64,000 nucleotides of DNA, from the NCBI RefSeq assembly GCF_014697545.1, contig NZ_JACJSA010000005.1, positions 1-64,000 of the forward strand. Direction: 5' to 3'. The DNA is from Oscillatoria sp. FACHB-1407 (GTDB lineage Bacteria > Cyanobacteriota > Cyanobacteriia > Elainellales > Elainellaceae). Made by a program: the position numbers and the translations under genes. Of this stretch, positions 35,465-44,563 are shown piece by piece (position 1 is the first letter of the stretch; every line of letters starts with the position of its first letter). The notes beneath the pieces were generated by a model that had not been told where the DNA came from, made no database searches, and was given only the letters and a program-made list of their open reading frames with translations.

Positions 35465-36496
35465 ATGGCTCAGTATCGACATCATTTACCGCAATTATCG
35501 AATGATATTTTTCTGACGGATGGTGGTCTTGAAACCACACTTATTTTTCTTGAAGGACTAAACTTACCTGACTTCGCCGCTTTTGATTTATTAAGACATC
35601 CTGCGGGTTATCAATCACTCCAAAAATACTTTCGCACCTATGCCAATCTGGCTCAAACGTATCAAGTTGGTTTAATTTTAGAGAGTGCAACGTGGCGTGC
35701 CAGTTCTGACTGGGGTACAAAACTGGGATATTCTCCAGCCATCTTAGCGGAGATGAATCGCAGAGCGATCGCCCTTTTGCATAGCATCCGTCAGGAATAT
35801 GAAACAGAACAGTGCCGCATTGTGATCAGCGGATGCGTTGGTCCCCGTGGCGATGGTTATGTTCCGGCAGAAGTAATGACGGTAAATGCAGCGGAAAATT
35901 ATCACCGCAATCAAATTGCCATCTTCCGTGATGCTGATGCTGACTTAGTGACTGCCATTACCATGAACTACGTCCAGGAGGCGATCGGGATTACTCGTGC
36001 GGCTCAATCTTTGGGAATGCCAGTTGTGATTTCCTTTACGGTGGAAACCAATGGCAAGCTACCCACAGGGCAACCTTTAAGCGAGGCGATCGCACAAGTC
36101 GATGCAGCGACCGATAGTGGACCTGCCTACTACATGATCAACTGTGCCCATCCTACTCATTTTGCTGATGTGCTTGCCGATGGAGGTTCCTGGTTAGAGC
36201 GCATTCGTGGCATTCGTGCCAACGCATCCGTTAAAAGCCATGCCGAACTGAATGAGTCAGACACTCTGGATGAGGGTAACCCAGAGGAATTTGGCAGTCA
36301 ATATCGTGAACTGCGCCAGCAGTTTCCTCACTTCACTGTGTTGGGAGGATGCTGCGGTACAGACGATCGCCATATTAAAGCAATTTGTCAGGCTTGCCTG
36401 CCCGTCCTGGGAAGCCACCTCTTAAGTGGAAAGCGACTGATCAATTCAGAGCCAATTTATTTCATGCCTTCCGCTAACTACAGCAATCCTGCTTGA
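35465..36496 (+). CDS. Homocysteine S-methyltransferase family protein
   Basis: Zn-dependent methyltransferase barrel (MmuM/betaine-homocysteine methyltransferase class), which transfers a methyl group from a donor such as S-methylmethionine to homocysteine. The 343-residue protein shows LTDGGLETTLIF at the start, SGCVGPRGDGY, and the three zinc cysteines in YMINCAHP and VLGGCCGTD. The ATG at 35465 is chosen because homologues start just before the DGGLET strand; an upstream TTG would add 11 unlikely residues. No methionine-cycle neighbours are adjacent. The methyl donor is not known. Confidence 0.9.
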   Translation: MAQYRHHLPQLSNDIFLTDGGLETTLIFLEGLNLPDFAAFDLLRHPAGYQSLQKYFRTYANLAQTYQVGLILESATWRASSDWGTKLGYSPAILAEMNRRAIALLHSIRQEYETEQCRIVISGCVGPRGDGYVPAEVMTVNAAENYHRNQIAIFRDADADLVTAITMNYVQEAIGITRAAQSLGMPVVISFTVETNGKLPTGQPLSEAIAQVDAATDSGPAYYMINCAHPTHFADVLADGGSWLERIRGIRANASVKSHAELNESDTLDEGNPEEFGSQYRELRQQFPHFTVLGGCCGTDDRHIKAICQACLPVLGSHLLSGKRLINSEPIYFMPSANYSNPA

Positions 36497-36909
36497 TGTT
36501 TAAACGGGGTGCAAAATCTTGATTTGCCTCCAACCCCGCTTAAATCGGTCAGGACTTATACACTTTTAAGGCTACGGTGTATATAGTAAGTCCTCTCAGG
36601 CCCCTAAATCTCAAAATTTTGGAGGACTTTGAGCCTTTGTCAGGGGGGCTTGACGGGTGCATCTAGTGATTGCGGGACTGAACCCGGTGAATGAATCCGC
36701 GACTATTGGAGCGAAGTCCGCCTACAAGGTTTGGGGGATCTAACGACGTAAGTCGTGTCGGTATAAGACTAGATTACGAAATGGTACAGCTACGCATTAA
36801 AGCTATGGAAATCATTGACTTTGTCCTCGTACAGAGCAAAAGTGATTAAAATAAAACATTGCCATCCTTAATAGATGGCATTTTTGGTCTAGCTGTATCC
36901 AGTCGTATC
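36497..36909. other. Intergenic region with repeat remnants
   Basis: 413 bases. A stretch at about 36587-36633 (TAAGTCCTCTCAGGCCCCTA onward) is shared with 28891-28937, and the block near 36695-36730 is a degenerate copy of the CGCGACTAT/GCGAAGTCCGCC repeat also seen at 26.2 and 56.8 kb. The AT-rich end is the probable promoter of the giant gene. No gene is supported. Confidence 0.5.
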
Positions 36910-39900
36910 ATGTCCTCAACCCTGGACATCCGGTTATTAGGGGGGTTTTCTCTTGCCTATGGCGATCGCCCCATTCCAGGCATCACCACATCGCGATCGC
37001 AGGCGTTGCTGGCGTGTCTCGTTTTACACCGTCATACCCCCCAACCTCGACAGCGGCTCGCCTTTTACCTTTGGGCAGACTCAACCGATACCCAGGCTCG
37101 TAGCAATCTTCGTAAAGAATTAAGTTACTTACGGCGCGACTTACCAGAAGCCGATCGCTTTCTCATCATCGAATCCAAAACACTGCAATGGTCGCCTGCG
37201 GCTCCCTTTACCCTCGATGTCATGGCGTTTGAGAATGCCGTGAAAGCAGCAGCCCAAACGACCGATCCTGACCAGGTGCGATCGCTTTTAGAGCAGGCGA
37301 TCCAGCTGTATCAGGGAGATTTGCTGCCAAGCTGTGAAGACGAGTGGATTGTCTCTGAACGGGAGCGACTCCAGCAGATCCGAGTCAAGGGGTTAGAGCA
37401 ATTGATTGACCTGCTCAAAACTCAGCAGGACTATCGAACCGCCATCGGCTATGCTCAGCAACTCCTGCGGATTGATTCGCTGAATGAAGCAGCCTACGCC
37501 TCTCTGATGCAGTTGCACTGGCTCAGCGGCGATCGCGCCAATGCTCTCCAGCTTTATCATCGCTGCATCACCGTGTTACGGGAGGAGATGGGCGTTGATC
37601 CCAGTGCCACCACCCGCGACCTCTACCAGCGCATTCTCAACGAGGATGAACAGCCTACCCCACCAGAGCTACCCCGTTCCACGTCTATCCCTCCGGCACT
37701 ACCTGTCCCCCCGACAACCCAACAAGACTGGGGCGAAGCGATTGATGTTTCTACGTTTTACGGTCGTGTCACGGAACTCTCGACGCTGCACCAGTGGATT
37801 AACCGCGATCGCTGCCGATTGGTGTTGCTATTGGGTATGGGCGGAATTGGTAAAACTGCGTTAGCCGTAAAATTAGCGCAGGAAATCGTAGGCAATCGGG
37901 AAGCGAAAATTGAAACCGGGAACGCAGAGGCAGGAACTCAAAACTCCCCCACTCCCCATTCCCTACTCCCTATTCTCTTTACTCATATCATCTGGCGATC
38001 GCTACGCAATGCCCCTCTACTGGAAACACTATTGGATGAGTTGATCCCGTTCCTATCCGATCAACAGGATGTGAAAGCTGAGATCGGACGGTTCATTCAC
38101 TGGTTAAAGCGGCATCGCTGTCTGGTCATCCTCGACAATATAGAAAGCATTTTTCAGGAAGGCGATCGCGCTGGACATTATCGCGCTGGTTATGAGAGTT
38201 ATGGCGAATTATTTAAGCAGTTGGGTGAGGTGCAACACCAGAGTTGTGTGTTGTTGACCAGCCGAGAAAAACCTGCGGAAATTGCTGTTTTAGAAGGAAC
38301 AACAGCGGTTCAAACCTTACACCTGGGGGGCGTTCCAGAGGCAGCCTGCGCCATTATTGAAGCTAAAGGATTAATTGGCTCTGATACCCACAAACAACAA
38401 CTGTGTCAGTTTCACAACTACAATCCACTGGCACTCAAAATTGTGTCTACTTCAATTCAAGATTTGTTTGACGGCAAGATTGAAGACTTTCTAGCACAAG
38501 ACACAAACGTATTTCATGGGCTATATCAACTGCTCGATCAACAATGTTTGAGAAGCTCAATCTTAGAACGCAATTTGATGTTTTGGTTGGCAATTAATCG
38601 AGAGTGGACGACTCTTTCAGAATTGTCTGCCGATCTTGTTCCACCTACATCACGGGTTGATTTATTAGAGGCTTTAAAGTCGCTGAGTTGGCGATCGCTG
38701 CTGGAGAAACAATCGGGCAGCTACACTCAAGCACCCATCGTCATGGAATACGTGACAGATCGGCTGATTGAGTGGATCTGCGATGAGATTGAGGAAATGG
38801 CACGCACTGCCGACCCCGCTATCCCGATTCAGCCATCCCTCATCGATACATCCAGACTTCCCAAGCCACAGTTCCCCGTTCCTTTGCTCCACAGCCATGC
38901 GTTGCTCAAAGCGCAGGGCAAAGACTACATCCAGGACATTCAGATTCGTCAGATTGTCCAGCCCATCCTCAACAAACTTCAGCTTCGCCTGGGCGATCGC
39001 CCATCGGTTGAACGGGTTCTAACACACCTGTTGACCCAACTCCGCCAAAACCCACCCCCCCAACTGGGCTACACCGGAGGCAACTTGCTCAACCTGTTGA
39101 TCCACTTGAAAACAGATTTAACCGGGGTTGACCTGTCTCACCTGGCTCTATGGCAGGCAGACCTGCGCAATGTGAGGTTGCAACAGGCGAACCTGACCCA
39201 CACCGACCTATCGAAGACCGTGTTTACGGAACCCCTGAGCCTGACGCTGGCTGTCGCTTTTAGCCCGGATGGGCAACTGCTGGCGACTGGAGATACCAAC
39301 CGTGAGGTGCGGGTGTGGCGCGTTGCCGATGGCAAAAACGTGTTGACCTTGCAGGGACACACCAACTGGATCTGGTCGGTTGCCTTTAGCCCCGATGGGC
39401 AACGGTTGGCGAGTGGCAGTGACGACAAAACTATCAAACTGTGGGATCTCCAGACCGGACACTGCCTCCAGACCTTGCCAGAAGACCCCTATCCCGTCTG
39501 GTCAGTTGCCTTTAGCCCCGATGGGCAGACGCTCGCCAGTGGCAGCGAAGCACCCCTCATCAAGTTGTGGGATCTGAGCACCGGGACAGGCTACAAAACC
39601 CTGGAGGGACACACCAATTGGGTGCGATCGCTCACCTTTAGCCCGGATGGTCAAACCCTCGCCAGCGGCAGCGACGACGAGACGATCAAACTGTGGAATC
39701 TCAAAACTGGGAAGTGCTCTAAAACGTTGCGTGACCATGGCGATCGCGTCTGGTCGGTGGCATTTAGCCCGGATGGGCAGACCCTCGCCAGTGGCAGCAG
39801 TGACCAGACCGTAAAGCTCTGGAATCTCCACACTGGAAAGTGCGCCAGAACCTTTGTGGGACATAGCAATTGGGTGCGATCGATCGCCTTTAGCCCCGAT

Positions 39901-42900
39901 GGGCAAACCCTCGCCAGTGGCAGTGAAGACCAGACGGTAAAGCTGTGGCAGGTAGAGACGGGGGCGTGCTTCCAAACCTTGCGGGGGCATACAAGCTGGG
40001 TGCGAGCAGTGGCGTTTAGCCCGGACGGACAGACCCTCGCCAGTGGCAGTGGCGACCAAACCATTAAACTGTGGCACTTTCAGACGGGGCAATGTCGCAA
40101 AACGTTTTATGGGTACGCGAATCGCGTCCGCACAGTCGCCTTTAGCCCAACTGCACCACTGCTCGCCAGTGGCTATGACGACTACACCGTGAAACTTTGG
40201 GATAGCCGCACGGGGCAGTGCCTCCACACGTTGCGGGGACACACCAATTCTGTGTGTGGCGTTGCCTTTAACCCCACGGGGCACCTCCTCGCTAGCAGCA
40301 GCGGAGATCAGACGGTGAAGCTGTGGCATGTTTCCAGTCAACAGTGTTTACGAACCTTGCAGGGGCACCGTAGCCGAGTTTGGTCGGTGGCGTTTAGTGC
40401 CGATGGTCAAACCCTCGCCAGCAGCAGTGATGACCAGACGATTAAGCTGTGGGATGTTGACACCGGGCAATGCCTGCAAACCCTGGAGGGACACACCAGT
40501 TGGGTCTGTGGTGTTGCCTTTAGTGCCGATGGTCAGACCCTTGCCAGTGGCAGCTATGACCAGACCATTAAGCTGTGGGATGTCCGCACGGGGCAGTGTC
40601 TCCAAACCTTGCAGGGGCACAGCAATTGGGTATGGGCGATCGCCATCAGTCCCGATGGTCAAACCCTTGCCAGTGGCAGCGGCGACCACACGGTGAAGCT
40701 GTGGGATCTAACCACAGGACAATGCCTGCAAACGTTGCAGGGACACAGCAGTCGCGTCTGGTCGGTGGCATTTAGCCCTGATGGTCAAACCCTCGCCAGC
40801 GGCAGCAGCGACCAAACGGTGAGGCTCTGGCAGGTGGCTACGGGTCAAGGTCTACACCGTTTACAGAAACATACCAATCTGATCTGGTCGGTGGCATTTA
40901 GCCCCGATGGTCAAACCCTCGCCAGCGGTAGCCAGGATGAAACGATTCAACTGTGGACAGTTCAAACGGGGGACGCACTCAACACCCTGAAAGCCGATCG
41001 CCCCTATGAAGGAACCCGCATCACAGATGCGAGTGGGCTAACAGAGGCGCAGGAGGATGCGTTGAAGGCGTTGGGTGCGGTGACCCAGGACAACCAGGCA
41101 CAATCTTTAACCGTTGCCAGTTCTTCCCCGTTGCCTGCTGCATCACCGCCATTGATTGGGCGCGATCGCCAGTGGCAACTTCTGTATCAGTGGCTCACCG
41201 CTCCGTCAGACACTCATCCGTCTGAGATTTTGCTGCTGCTGGGCGAAGCGGGCATTGGCAAAACCCGTCTTTTAGAAGAACTGGCAGCAACCGTTCGTAC
41301 CAATCAGGGACAGGTGCTCTGGGGTTGGGGCTTTGAAACAGAAATGTTGCGCCCCTATGGGGCATGGGTGGATGCGCTGCGATCGCTGCCTCTCGAGTCT
41401 TTGGCAGACCTGCCACCATTGCGATCGCTGTTTCCAGAGGTGTCTGTCAAATCCGATCAATCGCCTCGACCCGAAGAATCGAGCGACTACCCCCTGGGAG
41501 AGACGGCTTCCCATCGCAGTTGGCTCTTAGATGCAGTGGTTCATCTGCTGTCGCGGCTCTCAACCCAACATCCCACAACCCTCGTCATTCTCGACAATGC
41601 CCAGTGGTTAGACGAAGCCTCCATCGCCCTGCTCCACTATGCGGCTCGATTGTTTAACCAGACAACGGTGCGGTTTGCCTGTGCAGCACGACCTCGTGAG
41701 CTTACGCAAAATCAGTCCCTGGGCAAACTGATCCAGGCTTTGCGACGCGACAACCGCCTGCGAACCGTGGAACTGCCGTTATTGGAGCAGGCAGATATTG
41801 TGCAATTGGTTCACGCGGTCAATGGGGCGATTGATGGCAATCAGGTATTTGCCGACAGTGGAGGTAACCCATTGTTTGCCCTGGAAATCACCCGCGCTGC
41901 CTCACAACCGGGTCATGTATCTTTAGACAGCCTGGAAGCCTTGATTCAAGACCGTCTCCGGCAAATTAGCCCATCTACCCGTGAGTTCTTGACGTGGGCA
42001 GCGGTGTTGGGTCGCAGCTTTAACCCAAGCCTGATCGCGGCGATCGCTCATTGCCCGTTGACTGATCTGCTAGTGGCGATCGAAGAACTGGAGCAGGAGG
42101 GCATCATTCGACAGGGAGCCATTCTCACAGGCGAAACCCAATATGCCTTTGTCCACGATGTCGTGCGTCAGGTCGCCTACCAGCAGATCTCCACGCCTCG
42201 TCGTCGCCTCATGCACTTGCAAATCGCTCAGGCATTGAAGAAATCCCTGGCAACCGATGACTCTCTGGCAGGCGACATCGCCTATCACGCCTCCCTCGGT
42301 GACGATCATGAACTGGCAGCTTCGACCTATATGATTGCTGCTGAGCGATGTTTGCGGTTGTTTGCCTACGCTGAGGCTTCCCAATTGACTCAGCAGGGGC
42401 TACATCATTGCCAATTTTTGGATGAGTGTACGCGAGTCCGCTGTCAGATTGAACTGCTGAAACTGCATGTTTTAGCAGGAGTCACGAAGGATCGGGCAGC
42501 TAAAGTGGAGACACAACTGCGCCGATTGATTGATGAAGCGCAGACGTTGGGACTCAAAGACGAAGAAGCAACTGGATTTGAGGTGCTTATTGCCCTTAAC
42601 TATGACCACGGCAATTTAACCAGCGTCCAGCAGCACTCTCTAGAGGCGATCGAGCGAGGTCGGGCTGCCAGTTCTACCACGACTGCCCGGATGCTGGCGT
42701 ACACCGGGTGGTGTCTGGCTGAAACAGAGCGAGAAATGCCCCGTGCAGAAGCTCTGTTGTTAGAGGCTCAATCCCTGGCTGCCAGAGCAGGACTGGAACT
42801 GATCGATATTCCCTGCGGGTTGGGCTGTGTGCGTCGTCATGCAGCGGATTTTGCTGCTGCTCGGCAACTCCTGCACCGGGCATGGCGCATGGCGCAAGCG

Positions 42901-43440
42901 GAGCAAGACCATTGGCGTGAGTGCGTCTGCCTGACTTATCTGGCAATGACCGAGCTAGAAGCGGGTAACCCGATCGCCGCTCTGTCTTATTCAACCGAAT
43001 TGGCGACTGTCACCAACAACATTAGCGGTGAGGCAAGCGAGGGAGCCTTTGCAGCGGCACTGGATGCCCTTGCCCGATATAGCGTCGGTGAGGACAGCGC
43101 AAACGTTTTGTTAGAGCAAGCCCTGGCCCAACTGAGACAACTCGACTCACAGCGAATGCTGGCTTACACACTGACGATTGCAGCCGGAGTCGATCTACAA
43201 CACGATCGTGTGGAGATGGCGATCGCCCATGCCGAAGAAGCGTTTCGGGCTGCCAAAATCGTCGCCCATCCAAGTGAACTTGCCCTCGCAGGTGTAGCCC
43301 TGGCTCAAGCCCGATTGACTCAGGGCGATCGCTCCTCTGCGCTTCAATTGTTGGAAGACCTGCAACAGCAACTTGATTTACAGACTGTTAGTACGCTTGC
43401 CCAAAAAGCGATCGCGCAATTGTGGACAATGCTAGGCTGA
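36910..43440 (+). CDS. Giant AfsR-like regulator: wHTH-BTAD-NB-ARC-WD40(14)-AAA-helical repeats
   Basis: 2176 residues in one frame. Residues 1-100: OmpR/SARP-type winged helix (LDIRLLGGFSLAYG, QRLAFYLW, ARSNLRKELSYLRR). 100-255: BTAD, ending REEMGVDPSATTRDLYQRIL. 265-650: NB-ARC-type STAND NTPase, Walker A LLLGMGGIGKTALAV near 309, and CLVILDNIES as Walker B. 737-773: pentapeptide-like A(D/N)L repeats. 775-1360: fourteen WD40 repeats (VAFSPDGQTLASGS...KLW), enough for two seven-blade propellers. 1410-1700: second NTPase, Walker A LLLGEAGIGKTRLLE near 1444, Walker B LVILDNAQWLDEASI near 1557, MalT-like. 1850-2176: helical repeats. Such proteins sense partners through repeats and assemble on NTP binding. 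The ATG at 36910 matches the start of the winged-helix domain. Confidence 0.9.
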   Translation: MSSTLDIRLLGGFSLAYGDRPIPGITTSRSQALLACLVLHRHTPQPRQRLAFYLWADSTDTQARSNLRKELSYLRRDLPEADRFLIIESKTLQWSPAAPFTLDVMAFENAVKAAAQTTDPDQVRSLLEQAIQLYQGDLLPSCEDEWIVSERERLQQIRVKGLEQLIDLLKTQQDYRTAIGYAQQLLRIDSLNEAAYASLMQLHWLSGDRANALQLYHRCITVLREEMGVDPSATTRDLYQRILNEDEQPTPPELPRSTSIPPALPVPPTTQQDWGEAIDVSTFYGRVTELSTLHQWINRDRCRLVLLLGMGGIGKTALAVKLAQEIVGNREAKIETGNAEAGTQNSPTPHSLLPILFTHIIWRSLRNAPLLETLLDELIPFLSDQQDVKAEIGRFIHWLKRHRCLVILDNIESIFQEGDRAGHYRAGYESYGELFKQLGEVQHQSCVLLTSREKPAEIAVLEGTTAVQTLHLGGVPEAACAIIEAKGLIGSDTHKQQLCQFHNYNPLALKIVSTSIQDLFDGKIEDFLAQDTNVFHGLYQLLDQQCLRSSILERNLMFWLAINREWTTLSELSADLVPPTSRVDLLEALKSLSWRSLLEKQSGSYTQAPIVMEYVTDRLIEWICDEIEEMARTADPAIPIQPSLIDTSRLPKPQFPVPLLHSHALLKAQGKDYIQDIQIRQIVQPILNKLQLRLGDRPSVERVLTHLLTQLRQNPPPQLGYTGGNLLNLLIHLKTDLTGVDLSHLALWQADLRNVRLQQANLTHTDLSKTVFTEPLSLTLAVAFSPDGQLLATGDTNREVRVWRVADGKNVLTLQGHTNWIWSVAFSPDGQRLASGSDDKTIKLWDLQTGHCLQTLPEDPYPVWSVAFSPDGQTLASGSEAPLIKLWDLSTGTGYKTLEGHTNWVRSLTFSPDGQTLASGSDDETIKLWNLKTGKCSKTLRDHGDRVWSVAFSPDGQTLASGSSDQTVKLWNLHTGKCARTFVGHSNWVRSIAFSPDGQTLASGSEDQTVKLWQVETGACFQTLRGHTSWVRAVAFSPDGQTLASGSGDQTIKLWHFQTGQCRKTFYGYANRVRTVAFSPTAPLLASGYDDYTVKLWDSRTGQCLHTLRGHTNSVCGVAFNPTGHLLASSSGDQTVKLWHVSSQQCLRTLQGHRSRVWSVAFSADGQTLASSSDDQTIKLWDVDTGQCLQTLEGHTSWVCGVAFSADGQTLASGSYDQTIKLWDVRTGQCLQTLQGHSNWVWAIAISPDGQTLASGSGDHTVKLWDLTTGQCLQTLQGHSSRVWSVAFSPDGQTLASGSSDQTVRLWQVATGQGLHRLQKHTNLIWSVAFSPDGQTLASGSQDETIQLWTVQTGDALNTLKADRPYEGTRITDASGLTEAQEDALKALGAVTQDNQAQSLTVASSSPLPAASPPLIGRDRQWQLLYQWLTAPSDTHPSEILLLLGEAGIGKTRLLEELAATVRTNQGQVLWGWGFETEMLRPYGAWVDALRSLPLESLADLPPLRSLFPEVSVKSDQSPRPEESSDYPLGETASHRSWLLDAVVHLLSRLSTQHPTTLVILDNAQWLDEASIALLHYAARLFNQTTVRFACAARPRELTQNQSLGKLIQALRRDNRLRTVELPLLEQADIVQLVHAVNGAIDGNQVFADSGGNPLFALEITRAASQPGHVSLDSLEALIQDRLRQISPSTREFLTWAAVLGRSFNPSLIAAIAHCPLTDLLVAIEELEQEGIIRQGAILTGETQYAFVHDVVRQVAYQQISTPRRRLMHLQIAQALKKSLATDDSLAGDIAYHASLGDDHELAASTYMIAAERCLRLFAYAEASQLTQQGLHHCQFLDECTRVRCQIELLKLHVLAGVTKDRAAKVETQLRRLIDEAQTLGLKDEEATGFEVLIALNYDHGNLTSVQQHSLEAIERGRAASSTTTARMLAYTGWCLAETEREMPRAEALLLEAQSLAARAGLELIDIPCGLGCVRRHAADFAAARQLLHRAWRMAQAEQDHWRECVCLTYLAMTELEAGNPIAALSYSTELATVTNNISGEASEGAFAAALDALARYSVGEDSANVLLEQALAQLRQLDSQRMLAYTLTIAAGVDLQHDRVEMAIAHAEEAFRAAKIVAHPSELALAGVALAQARLTQGDRSSALQLLEDLQQQLDLQTVSTLAQKAIAQLWTMLG
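37930..37985 (-). repeat. Simple-repeat insertion inside the NB-ARC coding region
   Basis: The stretch ACTCCCCATTCCCTACTCCC is the exact reverse complement of GGGAGTAGGGAATGGGGAGT at 17.2 kb. It encodes NSPTPHSLLPILF, a polar/proline insert just before HIIWRSLRNAP, which in related proteins directly follows the helix after Walker A. So a non-coding tandem repeat has been taken into the reading frame without breaking it. Confidence 0.7.
39241..40995 (+). repeat. Tandem WD40-coding repeat (126-bp units)
   Basis: Fourteen units of about 126 bp (42 codons), with long shared stretches such as TTTAGCCCGGATGGGCAGAC and CTCGCCAGTGGCAG. High DNA identity between units implies recent duplication or gene conversion. 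Confidence 0.92.
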
Positions 43441-43472
43441 TAACATAACAATCTCAACGATTAGAAACCTCT

Positions 43473-43784
43473 ATGGCGCGTGTTCTAGTTGAAAAAATCT
43501 TTGACCCACCGATCACAGAAGACCAGTGGAATCAGGATGTGAGGCGAGCAATACCCTGCCATCAAAGCAACCGCGTGTACTGGATTCGCTCTATGATGGC
43601 TCACGATCGCAGTCGAGTAATTTGTGAGTTTGACGCTCCAGACGCCGAAACCGTACGGCGATCGTTTCGCAAAGTGGGTCTGCCGTTTGCCCGCATCTGG
43701 ACGGTGGAGGTATTGGAACCCGTCGTGGATCATCAGGGAACCATTGGCACCAAAGGTTGGTTGGTGGGCGATCGCCAAAGTTGA
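43473..43784 (+). CDS. DUF4242-like small protein
   Basis: 103 residues with the pattern of DUF4242 (SCO4226-type ferredoxin-like dimers, one member of which binds nickel): MARVLVEKIFDPPITEDQW, VYWIRSMMAHDRSRVICEFDAPDAETVRRSFRKVGLPFARIW, then a C-terminal acidic strand. The start ATG lies 33 bp after the giant gene on the same strand, so cotranscription is possible. Function unknown. Confidence 0.75.
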   Translation: MARVLVEKIFDPPITEDQWNQDVRRAIPCHQSNRVYWIRSMMAHDRSRVICEFDAPDAETVRRSFRKVGLPFARIWTVEVLEPVVDHQGTIGTKGWLVGDRQS

Positions 43785-43818
43785 TTCATTCCTGCGATGC
43801 CAGTGATTCAGGAGGACT

Positions 43819-43927
43819 CGATATTATCGCTTTGGGTAGAGAGCTGAGGACAAAAGCAATGGCTCAAACCCTGATGTTGGGGGAGCTTTCTGACTCGTCT
43901 CCGCCCTCATCGAATGTGGCTACGGCA
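43819..43927 (+). mobile_element. Interspersed palindromic element, family A (copy 4)
   Basis: Starts GATATTATCGCTTTGGG and ends AATGTGGCTACGGC, with CAATGGCTCAAACCCTGATG and GGAGCTTTCTGACTCGTCTC conserved. It covers the last 64 bp of the CheW-like gene on the other strand and so supplies its C-terminal codons and stop. Confidence 0.75.
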
Positions 43928-44406
43928 TTCAAATGAGCCGCCTGATGCAGATCGAGCAGTAAGATCTTGTGGGTCACATCCTGTTGATTGACCAGCGCGA
44001 AATGGTCAGCCATCTGCGCGATCGCCTTACTATACGCGACCGGGAGAGGCTGAATATCAGCCAGTGGCAACTCTTGCAGGGTTGGAGGTCGATCCACTGG
44101 AATCGCATAGAGGTCTTGATAGGCTTGAGCAATGATCAGACACCGGATGGGCGATCGCCCTTGAGCCATTGCCGTAGAGGCTAACCATGAATGCAAATTC
44201 AACACGGTCAGGGGTTGATGATCAAACAAGATCAACTCTTGATTGTGAATGCTATGACTCAGTTCAACAGAGCAATAGATGACCTTCACAATGGCAGAGA
44301 GGGGCAACGCCAGCAGTTGATTGGCGATCGCAAATACAATGGCTTTGCAGCTTTCTTCCAATGCGGTTGTCGATTGAGTTGACGGAACAATGAGCGTGTT
44401 AGACAT
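43864..44406 (-). CDS. CheW-like adaptor, distal gene of the pix-type operon
   Basis: 180 residues, a single CheW domain (about 20-160) with FAIANQLLALPLSAIVKVI and PLTVLNLHSWL; such adaptors link receptor and kinase in chemotaxis arrays. The last 20 residues (AVATFDEGGDESESSPNIRV) are encoded by a family A repeat element, so the natural C-terminus has been replaced. It lies 157 bp downstream of the pixL-like kinase on the same strand, with a family D element between them. It is the sixth gene of the cluster. Whether it still works after the tail change is open. Confidence 0.82.
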   Translation of the reverse strand: MSNTLIVPSTQSTTALEESCKAIVFAIANQLLALPLSAIVKVIYCSVELSHSIHNQELILFDHQPLTVLNLHSWLASTAMAQGRSPIRCLIIAQAYQDLYAIPVDRPPTLQELPLADIQPLPVAYSKAIAQMADHFALVNQQDVTHKILLLDLHQAAHLNAVATFDEGGDESESSPNIRV

Positions 44407-44436
44407 GAGTAGTTATTGAAGATAAAAAATTATTTT

Positions 44437-44561
44437 GGCGTTGCTGAAATGACAAATGATACGTAAATTCCCAACGTGAGCGAGACGCTCACTCTATCGG
44501 GATCATCACAAGGGAGTGCGAGCATCTTGCTCGCGATTTCATATCCTCAATCAGCAACGCC
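44437..44561 (+). mobile_element. MITE-like element, family D (copy 2) with target duplication
   Basis: 125 bp with perfect 11-bp terminal inverted repeats GGCGTTGCTGA and TCAGCAACGCC. The flanks carry AATTATTT on both sides (44428-44435 and 44562-44569), an 8-bp target-site duplication. The interior has GTGAGCGAGACGCTCAC and GAGCATCTTGCTCGC hairpins. It sits between pixL and the CheW-like gene, and the right duplication includes the pixL stop codon. Confidence 0.85.
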
Positions 44562-44563
44562 AA

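Noticed and set aside
38674..39462. Several 70-100 codon minus-strand frames inside the giant gene
   Set aside because: All antisense to clear NB-ARC/WD40 coding sequence.
39502..40341. 279-codon minus-strand frame across the WD40 region
   Set aside because: Antisense shadow of periodic WD40 codons; no recognisable protein.
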